A stretch of DNA of 64,000 bases, from NCBI GenBank assembly GCA_949752735.1, contig OX457037.1, positions 19,945,039-20,009,038 on the forward strand. Reading direction: 5' to 3'. A program made the position numbers and the translations under genes. The notes below the pieces were generated by a model. It saw only the letters and a program-made list of their open reading frames with translations. It searched no databases and was not told where the DNA came from. Positions 15,201 to 31,900 of this stretch are shown in pieces. Position 1 is the stretch's first letter. Each line of letters opens with the position of its first letter. The DNA comes from Lumbricus terrestris (Eukaryota > Annelida > Clitellata > Crassiclitellata > Lumbricidae).

Positions 15201-17457
15201 CTCCATTTCATATGGCGAAATGGGAAAAATAAACCCGCTGAGATCCCTACTTCGTTCCGGACATCGTTTTGACCAAATCGGTTTTGGTAAATCGCGGTAA
15301 AACGTCGAGACGTCTGCTTTGAATTCGTTTCGTTGGAGAGTGTTTCATGACGGAACTTGAGAATCGCGATTCGTCTTTCATCGACAAAATTAATTAAGAA
15401 GCAATATTTACCATCCAAAGGCTCTTCACACTGCAGTAGAGTCAGACTAACAGCTCAATCCCCGTCCTTTGCCTCATATCATTCGTCTCTCTCTTGGATC
15501 TACTAATTCTTGCATTTCCAGCTCGTAAACCCTACTCCTCATTGGCTCTTTGGTTGAAAGGAAGTTATAAGACAAGATAATAGCAATAGATCTTCCGATA
15601 AGTAATATCCTACCGTGTCGTATACGTAGGATATCTGGACATATTTTAGGGCGGGAGGGGTTTAGGCAAAATAACCAAAATTCACCGGTAAACGCCGTCC
15701 ACGGACCACCCTGGAGGGGTGGGTGGGATATGCGTTGGGATGGAAAATGGGGAACCAGCCCCGCAGGTGCAGTTAGGAGCTGGGTTAGTTCATTGGGTTC
15801 AAATGACCATCGTTAAAAATAAGTAGGCTACATATGTGTCATTTACGTCGGCCTACATACACAACACCTTAACTTTTTCACATATTGTTAAACCTACGTG
15901 TACTATTTTCACATTGCTTGCTGACATTGTTTACTAAGCAGCCATCCATAAACTCCCTGAAGCAATAATAGACTGCAGTTTTGAGTAATAAATCCTTGCT
16001 ACCAACTTTAGATAATTATAGGCTTCACTTCAACATAAGTCAGAGGCACTACTTTACGATACGCGGAGTATTTTCGTCATCAGTTTGCCCGATTGCAACT
16101 TTTGAATGACTTTTCAATACTTGTAGACATTAATGGGCGTTGCCACATTTTGACTGTTACAGTACGGCAGTGTTGCAGTGCGAACTAATAATTTTAGTCT
16201 CGCCTCCTCCCTTATTCAGTGTATCTCTACAAGAGTGAAATGAAGATAATAATGCCTTAAATTTAAAACTTCATATATGATAAATCATACACATGCAAGT
16301 ATAATCACAAGTGTAGCCAATATAATATATGTATATATGTATAATGATATATAGGTCTAATATGTAATTATTTGTGTGCATAAATTGTATATAAATGTCT
16401 ATGTGCCTTTCACGTCTTGAATGATGCTCACAGTGCTGGGCGTGTGGAGCATATCTTATTATCCGCACAGTAACGAAAAAATCTCATTGTTGTTCGTTGG
16501 CCTAAGAGTAGAACCGTAGAAAATGATTGATGTCGAGGCTAATGGTATTGGTCTCGGCAGGAGATTGTGAATCATTCAAATCAAATCAAATCAAATCAAA
16601 TCTTGTTTATTCCAAGAGATCAACAAATCAAATCAAACAGAGCCATAAAACACAACAAAGAGTGTACAGAGGAGCTAATAACATCATCTATCGGGTAAAA
16701 GATCTCTAAGAAAGGGTAGCCCAGAAAGGGAGTGATCCCGCTGAACCTGGGCAACCACAACAGAGTTATAGTAAGATGGCGATGAGAAAAGAGTGGGGTA
16801 AATATCTATCAATATAGACGATACAAAAACAGTAAATGAGATATAGGAGAGAGAGAGAGCGAGGGATAAAACAGATCATAAGCAGGGTGAACACAGGGAG
16901 ATCAGCATATGACTATGTAAACAAAAGAAACATAGCAAAACGCAATACGTAAGACCAATCAGTAGTTATCCTAAGACAGTGAATGAAAATATTAACAGAA
17001 ATAGCAACAGATCACCATGTAAACAAAAAGAAACACAGCAAAACCTAAGATCAATCAAAAGTTATCATAAGACAGTGAATGAAAATATTAACAGAAATAG
17101 CAGCAGGTCACCATGTAAGCAAAAAGAAACACAGCAGAACCTAAGATCAATCAATGGTTATCATAAGACAGTGAATGAAAATATTAACAGAAACCAGGTA
17201 TTAACACAAAAGGAATTGTTAGACTATAATACTAATGAATGACCTTAAGCTGTGGCTAAGTATAGCTGCTAAAGTAGTCTGCCAAAAAGCCTAAATTTGT
17301 ATTCACGACATAATTTTTTCGCGCATATCTGGCACGCTGTGAGCAAAATTAGTTTAGAATTAATATGTTCCACGGCTCATAAAAATATAGTCTATTCATT
17401 TGTGCATGTGCTGGGCCTGCTTAGTTACTACAGGATCCTGGTTTGTATAGTGTATAA

Positions 17458-17502
<45 letters not shown>

Positions 17503-20128
17503 ATTTATATAATATCTACAATTCTACATGTATTAAATGCATAATAGTAAATCAATGGACTTTAGTGCTTAGTGCTGCATGGAATGTAAATTTCAAGCTA
17601 TTGCATAATGCATCTATGGCTATTCTTATTGACTGAGAATACAGCCTGCCAGTGTGCAGATGAGGGACAAAGGATTGCTCAAGACTATATCTTGTGGCAT
17701 GATGTGTAAACTTGACTCATGTCTTGACTCTTGAGGTCACATTTATTTAGAAATGGTTCCTTGCGGCCTATAATTCAGCGTAACAGTGATTCGCATAATA
17801 ATTATTATTTTGTGGAACCTCAACGTTGAGCAATTGAGATTCTACCTAATAAGAATATACATGACGAATTTTGCTCAGCCCACCTGCGACGAAGTCACGT
17901 GATCTAACACGTGATCTCTTCTATAGCAAGCTTAGGCGTCTATTAAAGGAAATGCTGCTTTATGGTCAGAGGTTAACTCCGTCGCTGGTTGTTCTCTGCC
18001 AGTGCCAGTGCCAGTCCCAAGCCTGGATAAAGGAGGAGGGCGACACTAATCATCTTTGACATGGCAGTGTCGTTAAAAATGTAGCAAGAAGATGGTCAGA
18101 GGTTGCTCGACAGTACCGCAGTGGTTAATGCATTGGTTAATCTCAGTCGAGAGGTTGGGGATTCGAATCCCACAGGGCAGAGGTTTCGTTTGGAATTTCT
18201 ACTCCGTCTGCAGCCATAGTTATAACTCAGCTGTAATGTGTACACTGACCACACACTGTCGGTGGAAGATTAGACGATGAGGGAGAGGATTGGTATTATA
18301 TGCCGAGGATGAGAAAATGAAGTCGCCAACGTTTCAGATTCACGACTGCCTCTCAAAATTTAATGACTGTTCTTCTATATAATATATAAGGAATGGTAAA
18401 ACAAAGAGAGCTTAAGAGGACACAGCAGGGAAATTTTGGGTTTTAGGTTCAAGTATTCTAAGATGAGCTACAATAGCTAAGATAAGATTAAGTAAAAGTT
18501 TATTAATGCTATTCTGCGCACAGGGTAAAGTACATGTATAGGGTAATGGTAAAGAACTAACTACAAGTAGTTGCAGTTTAACGTCACTTTGTGGTAATAA
18601 AGACCATTAGTGATGCCCTCTTCATTTATCCAGGCTTGGCACTGGCATTGGCAGAGTGCGGCGTAGTTTACTCATCACAATGTGGCTGAAGGTAGGACAT
18701 GTCTGGGAAGAGCAAGAGTTATGTTATGTAAGGCAGGCCTACATGCATGCTTGGCAAGCAAGGCATAATAAGACACCGGTGGAATTATGACTACTATAAT
18801 AAGGTTAGGTTAAAGTTAAGGTAATGACAGCAACAATGCAAGTGTAAGCTTAAGTGTAAAGCAAGATAGATGCAGTATTAATTAACTTCAGGTGTGATGC
18901 CGCAGTGGTGCGTCGTATGAATTCATTCTGTGATTTCTAGATAATACATGTAGGCCTATGTCAGTGTGTACGGTTTGTCGGACACGTTTATTGCAGTGCG
19001 AAGCGTTAAGAGAACTCGGGCTTTATGTACAATTGTGCAATGTGCATACTTATTTACGTGATGGTCAGGTCCATAAATGCAGAATATGAGAATGTAATTT
19101 TAATGATGTTTTCCTGTCAGAACGTTATTTACAAGATATTCATGACGAGAGCAACAAGTGTCATCTTCACCAATCACTTAATCATACATGTAGCCTACAC
19201 CTGCGCACAGGTGTATACCCTATATGAGCGAGTATAAATAACTTACGATGTAACAGTCTTGACATTGGAATGTTAATCTCTAAGTAATAAGACTGTATAC
19301 TGTATAGTGTATAGTAGGAGGAGGAGGAGAAGGAGAAGGAGAAGAAGAAGGAGGAGCAGGACGAGGAAGACAAAGAGGAGGAGGAGAAGGAGGAGGAGAA
19401 GAAGAAGGAGGAGGAGCAGGACAAGGAAGACAAAGAGGATGAAGAAAAGAAGGAGGAAGAGGACGGGAAGAAAGAGGATGAGAAAAGATGGAGAAGAGAA
19501 TATGGAGGAGAAGGTGGAGGAGGCGGTTTCACTGTTTTCTGGTGGCAGATGACCTTCTTCCACTTTCTCCCATTAATTTTTATCTGACTGATTTTTCAGT
19601 AATTGTCATGTACCGTTATAGGTCAGTATGAAATAGGAATCAACACAATGCTGTATTTTAAGCTTAAGTAGCTCGTCAGTGCTTTACCCCGACGAACACA
19701 ACTTCTGCCCCATATGTAGAAACGCCATCCCCCGATGTCTTTGCTTGTTTAGTTTTTATAAATACCAACACGGTGGAAGTTGCTGATAACAATTGAACAG
19801 GAATTACTATCTCTCTGTTCCCGAATTTCAATCTCCGCCATTGGACATGTTATGAAGTCCTATTATGAAATCATATCTTATCTCACCTTTTCATCATTTA
19901 CGCCTGTCACTTGGGAGAGTGAACAATTCTGTGTGTAGTGTTGACAGTCGAGTTTACATTTATCCGTTTATCACAATCGATGGCCGATTATTTCAAGCAG
20001 ACTGACATATGTAGTTACTATTGTCTCTGTCTGTCCGTCCGTCTGGCTGTCTGTCGGTCTCTGTTTGTCTGCCTCTCTCTGTCTCCCTCCCTTTCTCTTC
20101 AGTCTATCATTGTGTCTGACTGCCCACC

Positions 20129-20165
<37 letters not shown>

Positions 20166-20213
20166 GTCTTTCTCTCCCTCTCCCCTCTCTTTCTCTGTCT
20201 CTCTCTGTCTCTG

Positions 20214-20294
<81 letters not shown>

Positions 20295-21021
20295 CCCTCT
20301 GCATCTCTCTCTCTGTCCTTGTCTGCTTATAGTTTGGCTTTACAATCGACTATAGCTTAAATTGTTGTAAACACCGATTCATTTCGAACATTCCTGACGA
20401 ACCCTCCAACAAAAATGACAACGGAGCAAATCTCTCAACTGTATCGTCGTCATCAAATTCGTCAACACTGAACGATGCTGCAAAGAATTTCTTTATCAAT
20501 TCAACGAACCTGGATAAAACTTTTGTTAACGACGACATTCGTAACAAAAAAATGAAAATCATCGGTTAGAGATGTGATACGCCTTCAGTCGCGTGTCTGC
20601 GCTGCGGGACCATTTGATATTTTCTCTGGCCAGACATGCATGATGTATGCAAACATGCAGGCATGTAAATGCATTTATAAGCTTAGATATTTGCAAGCAG
20701 TATTTGAAGATTCGTACAGTCGTATATATATATATATATATATCACTGCTCAAGTGGCTCTCATAAATGTCTCTGGCATGGACAATTGGACATTAAAGTA
20801 TTGTGTATTGCGTTTAGTAGAAAACGATCCTTCCGCGTCACTTTGAGCATAGGTTCTACGTAAGTTGAGACTGGGTATAGGTAGACTTGTTGGCCACGCA
20901 AAATGTTTCATGTATTCTAATGGTGGCGGGTCCATCTACGCAAAGACTAGATTAAGTATATATAAGCTTACCGCTAATTAATCAATGGTTTCATGCATGT
21001 CTAACTGGCAGACAGTAGGTG

Positions 21022-21097
<76 letters not shown>

Positions 21098-21139
21098 TGA
21101 GCGTGTGTGCATGTGCGTGTGCGTGTGTGTGCGTGTGTG

Positions 21140-21184
<45 letters not shown>

Positions 21185-22722
21185 TGTTGGTATGGGAGAC
21201 TGTGGGTGTGTGTATGTGTGTTTGTAGGTGGGTGCGTGCGTGCGTGTGTGTGTATGTGTGAGAGAGATACACGCACAAATACGCAAATACACAAATACAC
21301 AGACGGACGAATGCAGAGGGTTTATGAGATCACTGCAACCACTACTTTGCACCTTTATCTATCGATGAAAATATGAAATGGTTCGATCCCTGCATCGCCA
21401 TCTAGCGTGCATCCTATAATACGAGGACCACAAAATTAATCAGGTGGCCTGGATTTTCAGCCGTTAGAATATACAACGAATTAATGTCATTCCCTTGATA
21501 GCTGGTAGGACATGGTAACAGCCGATACACAAAGTACCGCACATATAAATTATTTTGTCGCCATATTGTAATTGTAATCTCAAATTCACACAACGCCAAG
21601 CTATAGGCCTAGATAAACATTAAGCCTACTCTTCAGAAGCGCTCTCAATCCGACAACTCAGTACCACGAAAAGCAGAAACGATTTCAAGTAGGCTATACT
21701 TACGGAAAATGGTAAGAGAAAAAAGCAGTATTGTAAATATTATGTTCAAACACAATGCTCCATATTTTATGAGCAGTCAGAGTGAATCCGTGGAAAATCA
21801 ATGCTGTATAACTGTATGGCTTACAAATTGGCGTGAACCTGTTTCGTGTACACGTAGAGAGTTACTCATAGATCACCCCATAATATCATGATATATGTGT
21901 ATGCTATGATCAAATAAAGCAGGGTCCTCTCAAGCAAACATGCAAGCAAAATACGGCTTCTTTTCCGATATACATAATATTGAACCGGGTAGGCCTATTA
22001 GTGTCTTTGTGGGGTACGGTAGTTTAAAAGCATACAAAAATGATATATAAGATACATGTATGTGCTATATGCATCTGTGTATAATAAGTATATATATATA
22101 AAATATGTATATATATTTATATAATTATAATATATATATATAATTTAATGGGTGTATACATTTTAAAATTTATACGGTATATTTACATATCTTAGAAAGA
22201 GGGCTTATGTTCACTCGAGTTCCACTTACTAGACCGATGTGAATATTTGTTTTGAATGTTCCATTTGATTTTCTGGTATTTATGTTGACACGGTTCGTCG
22301 CGTGAGAACTTCTTCATCGCCAGGAACGACAGGAATGCGATGCCTTCCTTACTATCGATATGGTCTACAGCCGTTGTGCTGGTCGTCACAGCTGCTCGAA
22401 ATCTCTATTCATTGGCGCCTGTGGCTGTTCCTTTGCGTCGCCAGATCTAATACATACCCCGAGGGCTGATGAGGAAGACACCCCTGGGGGTGTAGAACAA
22501 GGAAGGTTCCCATGACCAACAGGTGATCCAACGACGATTGAACTATGGCTGATTAATTGATTATGGGCTTACAGGTGCTCTGAGAACTATTATAGCTCTA
22601 TGGTTTGACCCGACAGATGACCTCTGTCCGTTTCTGTTTGTTTGTCTGTATGTTCGTCTGTTTGTATGTCCTTCACTGTTTGTATGACTATCTGTGTTCT
22701 GTCTGTTTAATTTTTTCTGTAC

Positions 22723-22835
<113 letters not shown>

Positions 22836-22869
22836 CAGTAGCAGTAGCAGCAGCAGCAGCAGTAGCAGT

Positions 22870-22907
<38 letters not shown>

Positions 22908-25900
22908 CAGTAGCAGTAGTAGTAGTAGTTGTAGTAGTAGTAGTAGCAGTAGTAGTATGGTTGCAGCAGTAGTGGCAGTAGTAGTAGCAGTGGCAGTGGC
23001 AGCAGCAGTGGCAGTAGCAGTGGCAGTAGCAGTGGCAATGGCAGTGGCAGTGGCAGTAGCAGTAGTAGCAGTAGCAGTAGTAGGCTAGTAGTAGCAGAAT
23101 AAATCCTTAGGGAGCACTGATGCCTTGGGTAAATAAATAAATAAAATGACATTGATAATAATAATATATTTGATAACAATAATAATATATTTAATAAAAT
23201 AAAATAAATAATCATGATGAACTGGACACAAACCTTCTCGGATCAAAAGCCATATTATTATTTTCACTCTTTTATCTCGTCAATGGGAAAAGGCTCCCCA
23301 ACCACCCCAGCAACCCCCAACCACACCAGCAACCCCCAACCACGAGCTCTTAGTGTCCAAGAATCTCTAGCCAGGTTGTTACGCCATTGATCTTATAAGC
23401 TTACATGAGCGATTAGCGGTCGTCAAAATTGATAAAAGCAATATAGCGAGTACAGTTTTATTGTAGCTGTATTATAGCCTGTTGATTAAGTAGGCCTACT
23501 GCTATGTAGTTTGGCCGACCAACCTTCACGAACAACGATCAGCACCAAGAAAAGTTGACATTAAATTTTGTTTAAAGGAGCGCTTTGGCTTCGTCAGTCG
23601 GATTCAGTCCCCCTGGCGAACATTCGAATAGCATCACTTGTTCAAAGGTAAGTTTAATAGAGACATTGACATCGTCACCGATTCAATGCATCTTAAAAGC
23701 TTTACTTAGAGTTACATGTGTGTAGCATAAGAACTTTATGAATTTATTATTTATCGTCAGCGATTCGTCATGCATGAGCTATATAAATGATCCAAGTGAA
23801 TGACTGAATGGCTGGATGGATGAATGAACGAATGAACGATCAAACAAGTGACCGAATGAATGAATGAGTCAGTGAGTCAGTGAATGAAAGATCTTAGTAG
23901 CTCAGACCCGCTCTAAGTTCTGAGTCTTGACAAATCGATAGAGTGAACCACAATCGATGGCCACATCATTCATTCATTCATCAATCATTCATTCATTCAT
24001 CTATTAATTAATTAATTCATTCATTCATTTAATAATTAATTCATTCATCCATTCATCTGTTAATTAATTAATTCATTCATCTATTAATTAATTAATTCAT
24101 TTATTCATTCATTCATTTATTCTTTGGGTAAAAAGTATTTCACTTCAGGTGATATCATATAAAAACAATGGATGGGAAATTTATATACAGTGCACCTTCC
24201 AAGGTTCTCCAAGAACCGCGACGAATTTTGCCACCCTTCATCAGAAATATTTTTGAAACAAACGTCACGTGAAAATGACAAAGAAGGAATAGGTGAGCTC
24301 AACGTTATAAGCTGTTTACTGTCACTGGCTTTGAGTCACTGGTGTGGTAGGGTCAATGGGGATATTTTATTCTTTGCCGATTGATAATGGAACACTCATC
24401 TTCTGTTACGCAGTTTTGCTTTTCCGATACAGACCATGGACTGCCGCGTGGATGAGTCAAGGCTGATAGAATGAGAGATCTACTAACCGATCAATGATCG
24501 TTGACGAGATAAGAGAGATCTCTAGTTAACACTGTTTACTGGTAGGACTATCATAGACCGTGGAGACTCTGTTACAATTTGAGAAGATTGTGTTGACGAT
24601 AAATCATTGTTGCGCTCTATTTCTGTAGGCTAAAATAATATGAAGGTCCCGCGTTCTGAAATTCAACTCAAGCCCATCGTAATTTCTCATCTGTTGTAGG
24701 CCTATGTATACCAAACATTTGGGACACTCTGCCATTCATTTAGCTACTGTTGCATTTTACGCTTGACCGTGTATTTTGAAACTGTGTTTAAGCGCGTTTA
24801 ATTCTAGCTATCCAATTAAAGTTTCTTTTCTGAGGTGCCTGAATTTAGCGATATACTGTCTTGACTCTTGACAATACCGGTACCTTACATGATTAATTGG
24901 GATTATCGTAATGTAAGATTGTTTGAAATCGGGGTGCATAGGATAGATTATAGGTCTAGAACCGCGCTCGTGAATAAGCTGGTGCTCTGCGCTTGGCTTT
25001 CGCGTGGTGCTTTAGAAATTTGGAGATTGCGATTACGATCACAGTAAAAAGTGGAGAGAGATGGATCAAATGGAATAGATGTCTAGATGTAACAGTTTTA
25101 AGAGATGAATGAAATGGACAGGTGGAACAGGTGGATAGGTGGAACAGGTGGATAGATGGAACAAATGGATAGGTGAAACAGGTGGATAGGTGGAACAGGT
25201 GGATGGGTGGAACAGGTGGATAGGTGGAACAGGTGGATAGGTGGAACAGGTGGATAGGTGGAACAGGTGGATAGGTGGATAGGTGGAACAGGTGGATAGG
25301 TGGAATGGCTCTCAAATCAATGTAACACAGACGAGCTGTAACATTTAAATAAACTGTTTATTGGTAGAAAACGTTTAAAATATTTCGAGTATTGCAGTAT
25401 AATAATAGTATGCAAGTTAACGTTTGCAGTAACCCTCACGTATGACGTGAAATTTATTTTCTTTTAAATCTTAAATAATATCGATTGCTTCGTAATTCAT
25501 TATTACCTAAACGTCGGTAGAGTTGGATGCTGATAAGAAAGATTTGTCTCGATGGCACTGCATGGCCAGTCAGTCACTTGTGATGATGATGATGTTGATG
25601 ATGATTATAATGATGAGAATAATGATGATGACGACGACGACGATGATGATGATGATGATGAAGCCAGGATGTCTTAGTTTGAGATAGTGTCAACACACGC
25701 TAACATATACAGACATCAGCTGAAATATTGCTATTCGACAAATTATTCTTTGACGATGCGTGTTACATATCATTTTGCTGCAGTTGTTCGTATCATCATC
25801 ATTACATCATCGTAACATTATCATCGTCATCAAAACTCTTCCGTTTGTATATTATTATTTATTGCATTTTTTAATTTTAATATTAAATGTTCATTTATGA

Positions 25901-28873
25901 TTGTTATTAAAATGGCAGACGCAATGTCTAGTCGATGATCTTTCGTGACTTTCCAAAGTTCATTCCTGTCTGGTTGGCTCCCTTTGTTGATCCATATTGA
26001 AGACTGATGACTCCCTGGCCAGCTCTCATCTGCTCATCGGTGAAGTTGCGTATGTTACGTTCGCTCTTCTTCGGCCAGTAGCCCTCCGGTCCGGGGTAGT
26101 TCGCTTTACACTGAGCCTAAAATTTCACAAATAGAATATGGAATTTTATTAATGCAATCGAAAAGTCTCGTCGTATACATCGATTTATTTGTTATTCAAA
26201 AAGATTTTTAAGCAAATGCTGTACGGAGTATAACAGACGTCTTTGAAATCACTCTCTTGTCAGTGAAGAAACAGTGACTGAATGAATGAATGAATGAATA
26301 GTTGTTTAGGTCTATTTGAATAATTATATACTGATGAACGAATTAGTGAACAAACAAATCAGTCAATGAACGAATGAATGAATGAATGACTGAATGAATG
26401 AATGAATAGTTGTTTAGGTCTATTTGAATAATTATATACTGATGAACAAATTAGTGAACAAACAATTCAGTCAATGAATGAATGAAAGAAAGAAAGAAAG
26501 AATGAATGAAAGAAAGAAAGAAAGAATGAATGAAAGAAAGAATGAATGGTTGATTATTCGAATATACACATTAGAGAATTAGTGAACAAATGAATCAGTG
26601 AATGAATGAATGAATAAATAAATAAATAAATAAATAAATAAACAAATGAACGAGTAAGCGAACGAAGGAGCGGGTCAACGAATGAATGAATGAAAACATG
26701 AATGATAAATAAATGAAGTCAACAGCCAACAGGCTAAGGTCAATCCATTCAATCGGTTGACACTCACTTCACTTCCTAGAGCCCGAATACATCCGCAGAC
26801 TTGCGCCAGATTGAGCACTCCCTTTTCGTGGAGTGATTCCGTGGGAAAAGTACACGTCTCCGAGACTCCATACTCCTGGACGAGCCTCGTGAACATCGTT
26901 ATTCTTTCCCGTTCCCTCATTAGTCGCATCGCTTCGATCTTCGGCGTCTGGAAGGTCTTCTCGTTCCAGTTGATCTTACCAGGATATAGAGAATCTATAG
27001 CTCTGTACAGAATCAGACAGAACGATCCATAAACACAGGAACTCAAAATCCGTCACATGTCGATTTCTTATCGTTTTATATTCAGTCACATTTTGCAATA
27101 GGTCTAGTTCTGCTATATAAACTACTCTTTACAGAATGCAAACATCTTTTTTCTAACTAAAGTTATAAGCTTACTTGTTTTATTCTTTAATTAGTATGGA
27201 GAGATAAAATCAAGCAAAACGTTTCATATGGCAGATATCCTATACTCGTGTCATCGAGTCCCTCAGAAACGATTGGCCTATTTGATTATTCTGCAATTTT
27301 TCTGGGCACGAAAAGGAATAGGCTATAATAGTCTGCATCTCTGCTTCAAGAAATGAGCAACCGTGCTGGATAGCAATTTTATAGTCTAGGCTATAGACCT
27401 AATTGTATTGACAAAAGTGGACGATGCCAAAGAAAAAACATTTTCAACTTTCCGGTGCTCAAAGAAGCCGAACGAGTATAGCCAAAGAACGGCGCTGATA
27501 TAGGTTATAGAGAAGGAAATAGCGTTTCCTCTATAGTTCAAAATTGGAAAGATTCTTCATAAACTCCAAAGTGTCAGTCACGTCAGATGAGCAAGAGGAA
27601 GGGCAGGATTGCAATGGTGATTTGAAAACTGCGGTATCCCCTGATGAAATGGTTCAGTTCGTAATGTTTGCAAAGTACTCTGCCAGGTTCTCTTGCCAGT
27701 TGCCATGCTGCTGCACACTGAAGTTTACATTTCCCAATGAGTCCCTTTCTCTCCGCATAAATTATAGACTGTGTGCCTGATGGTATTCAACTGCACTGGT
27801 GAAAGATCAGCAAAACGGTAGGCTAATGGTGAAGAACATGCTACACAGTATACAATAACAGACAAACTGCAATAGAACGTTGCGAACGTTGGAACTCAGC
27901 GTTGCGAGTTATCTCTTGAGTACACTATTTATTACGATGACATTCTCGACCATTTTTTTTCCAATGTCCAGAGTTGAAAAATGCGAACCATCTATACAGT
28001 CGGTATAATAATCATCATTGGATCCAAATCGCTAAACTCAAAGTAATTATTATCTGCTGCGTTGACGTTTCTAAGGTATCATTTAAAAAACCACTTTCGT
28101 ATTTAATTGAGCTACACATAATTAAGTTTGAATTATATTATGGTCAATAAAAGGCGTGCAAAACACATGGGACTGTGGAATGAGTACGGTGACGGAAAGT
28201 AGGGGTGGATTAAGTGCACCTCTAAGTATATGGTACCGGGTCCCCCGAGGGCTTACTTTCTGGGGTAACTAAGTACGACGTTAACTGCAGTCAAAAGATG
28301 TCGTTAAACTATGACAACGAATGGACATTCGAGTCATTATTGCTAACATGATTCACACTGCTCGGTACATAATTCATAGTCTATGTAATTTTTTAACAGC
28401 TATTGACTGATCTGTTTTCGTAATATACTTTAATTATAGACTGCACGATCTTCTGAGTATTGCGTTCATAGTTCATAGTTCTCTGCCTCTGTCTTTCTCG
28501 TTGCCTGCCTTCCACCCCTATATACCTCTCTGACACTTTATTTTCTCTCCCTTGTGTTTCTATTGGTTGGTGTGTCTACGTGACTTTCTGTGTGTCAGTG
28601 TCTGTCTCTGTCTCTCCGCCATCAACCTCATCTCCTGTTCTCTCCATGCTATGTTGTGTCTGCCTCATTATCTTCCTTCCAATCGTCCATCCTCGCTACA
28701 TCTTGCCCTGCATGTTTCTGTATGACTGTCTCTCTGTCTGTCTGTCTCTCACTCCATCTATCTAACTCTCTGTCTTTCTACAATGTCTCTCTGTCTCTGC
28801 ATGGTTCTCTCTCTCTCTCTGTCTCTCTGTCTCTCTCTATCTGTCTATCTCTCTCTGTCTCTGTCTCTCTCTG

Positions 28874-28990
<117 letters not shown>

Positions 28991-31900
28991 ACCCGTGGAG
29001 AAACCGGATGCAGTAATCACCCTACCAGACCATGCGCCTGCTGTCTTGTGTTATCGACCGATTAGCAACGTTTACAAACACAACGCCTTTGTTTCCATCA
29101 CACCTCCCCTCCTCCACTCCCGTACACGAAATATCTTAACTATAATATATGCGACCGTCTATTATTATAGAATGACAGCGCTGGCAAACTTTAACGACTG
29201 CTCAGTGTACACCAGATCCCGGATTACAGATTATTATAATTATAGCCCGATGTAGGCCTATATAGTGTCCAATTAACCCTATTTATATATTAAAGGTCTA
29301 TACATTCATATGTATAATTATTATATACATATGTATAGGCCTAAGCACTGTTCTATGTAATGTGTGTACTTGCACCTCGAAAGGCAAGCCTGCATTCTTA
29401 CGAAGCTGATCATAATTAATAGAGCAGCGTCTATTGGCTATACTCGTAGTCCTACGCACAAATGTATAGGCCTACATACAAACTTACACAAACGCGCGCA
29501 TAAACATCAACGCCAGCACTTTAGTCATGTACTCGTATGTGTATGTCTTAACGTGTGTGAGAATAAGTACTAGTAGCGTATAACTGTGCGTGCCTGTGTG
29601 TATCACAGTGTATGTGTGTGTGTGTGCCCGTGTGTGCGCCTGGGTGTGTGTGTGTGCTTGTGTGCTTGCGAGCCTGTCAGCTTGCATGTGTGTGATTTCT
29701 TACCATGTTTTATATGTACTTAGTCTTACACTTAAATCAGAGCAACGTATACCAGTATATTATACAGACATAGGCTACATATAGGATATACAATTATACA
29801 TGTCTCTGTGCGTATAATTATATATATCCTATTGTAGACCATAAACTCAGAGCCGTTTTAAGGCATAGGCACGCGAGGCACGTGCCTAGGGCCCCGCGCA
29901 ACAGGGGGGCCCCGCGGCGACCCAAAATGCTACATTGCATAACAAATTAGCAACATGTTATACGAACTTTAACGTGTGCTAAGCTTACATTTATTCTACA
30001 CTTGTAATACAAAGATTGCTGTGCTCTAGCTGTGCCAGCAGTAGCCTATAAACCTAGGTCCTTCTATCAATATTAATAAACGTAACAAAATGACACACAT
30101 AGAAGGCATGAATAGAGTACCGATACTCTATATCTGAGAGTTTGAGGCGGAAATCGGGTTACGTTCAGTGTCTAATCTAAGCATCTCCTAGTGTGGAAGG
30201 AACTTCACCCAGAAATGACTACCCAAAACATTTGACCAAATTATAGGTTTTAATTGCTGCTTACATCATTGTATAATACACGAACTCTAGTAATATACCG
30301 TGATATTATTTACTATTATATGATATTATGACGATAAAATCTATTAATATAATAATATAATACAATCATATTACAATGAGTATAATTTACTGTTAATATT
30401 TGTACAAGTACTATTTTTGTACAACTAATTTTCGCCTTTTTAGTGCTACCTTTCAAATTAAAAACTGTCGAAATTTCAAAATGTTTTGGTACTTGAACAC
30501 TTAGTAAAACAGCATCATTACTACATGGCTTCCAGATTTTGGCGGTTCTTCCTTGGTTTGTGTAACATTTGTGGCAATTCCGAGAACTGTAGGCCTATCC
30601 TGGTCAACAATGCACAAGCCCATTTTGAGCAACGCTCGGGAATAAGCCAATTCCAATGCAAGAAAGTAGGTCTTATAATCTGTCTGCAGTTATTGGGTAG
30701 GCTACACTGTAATGGTCCAGAAGCAGCAGAACTGAGTTGCTGAACTTGATACGTCAAGAAATTATTATTGTAACAATAATTATATTTATTGAAACTTTCA
30801 ACCACTCTTGTAATCAGCACTGAAATAATAATCTGTAAGTTTGCTTAGATCCCAGCTTACAATGCTGCATGCATCATTACAATGTGGAAACTGAATGAGG
30901 AATTATTATAATTGCAAGAACAATCATTGAAGTCTTAGACTAGGCTGCTCATATCGGCACTGCACATGTTGAGCAATTTTGTTAAGATGGCAACTTAAAA
31001 TGCAATGTGAAAATTCAACAATTTCTGACTGTATGGAGGGACACAACCCGCCCCTCTCGGGGCTACACGTCTCGGCAATCGACCGACAATTACTTGTTCT
31101 CCGTCCCCAGAAACCTTGATTTAGTTAGAGTAGATTAGACTCGTGGATATATTTAGGATTAGGGTTTGTGCCTAGGGCCCCAAAACTCCTTAAAACGGCC
31201 CTGCATAAACTCATTTCCTATCCGAGGTCTAGTTAGAGACTTCTGCGAATAAAATGCATATAAAGCCACAGTTAACCTGCAGGCATTGGTATAAACGTTA
31301 CAAATGATTTATTGATGGGAGGCAGTATAGGCTATATGAGGTCAGACCAACCCTTAAAACCGTCTGCATTTTGTGATAACTAAAATCCTTGATATAAAAC
31401 AAACCGAAAATCGGTTTCACTGACAGACACTCAGATAATTAAATCACAAAGAACCGCTGAAGGTCTCTGCTATTATGGTAAATTACCAGGACAGCATAAT
31501 AGATCTATATGCATTCAGCTTGGAACAACTGGAACTTGGATTCATTCTCAATTAACTCTTTTTATCACGAAAAATGAACGAGGAGTCCGATCTGGATTAG
31601 CTTTTTTTTCTTCTCTTTGCCTCGAGCAGGGAAAATATTGACTCTAAATTCTGGTTCGGTCGAGGTATTTCATGATCAGAAAAGTCAAATCCATAATATA
31701 CCAGAAAATGACATGCAGCCATCAGTTATTAATTGCTTAAATCGACTAATCATTTTTTATGATAAAAGTGTAAATTGAAAATTGAGTCAATGGACCAAAG
31801 TTGTAAGGCCGAGGATGGCTGCCTATTGATCTGCATGGCAATCAACTGTGTCTATGAGAGGCCTATGCATGAAGGCCTTTGTGTGAAAGTGACGTCATGT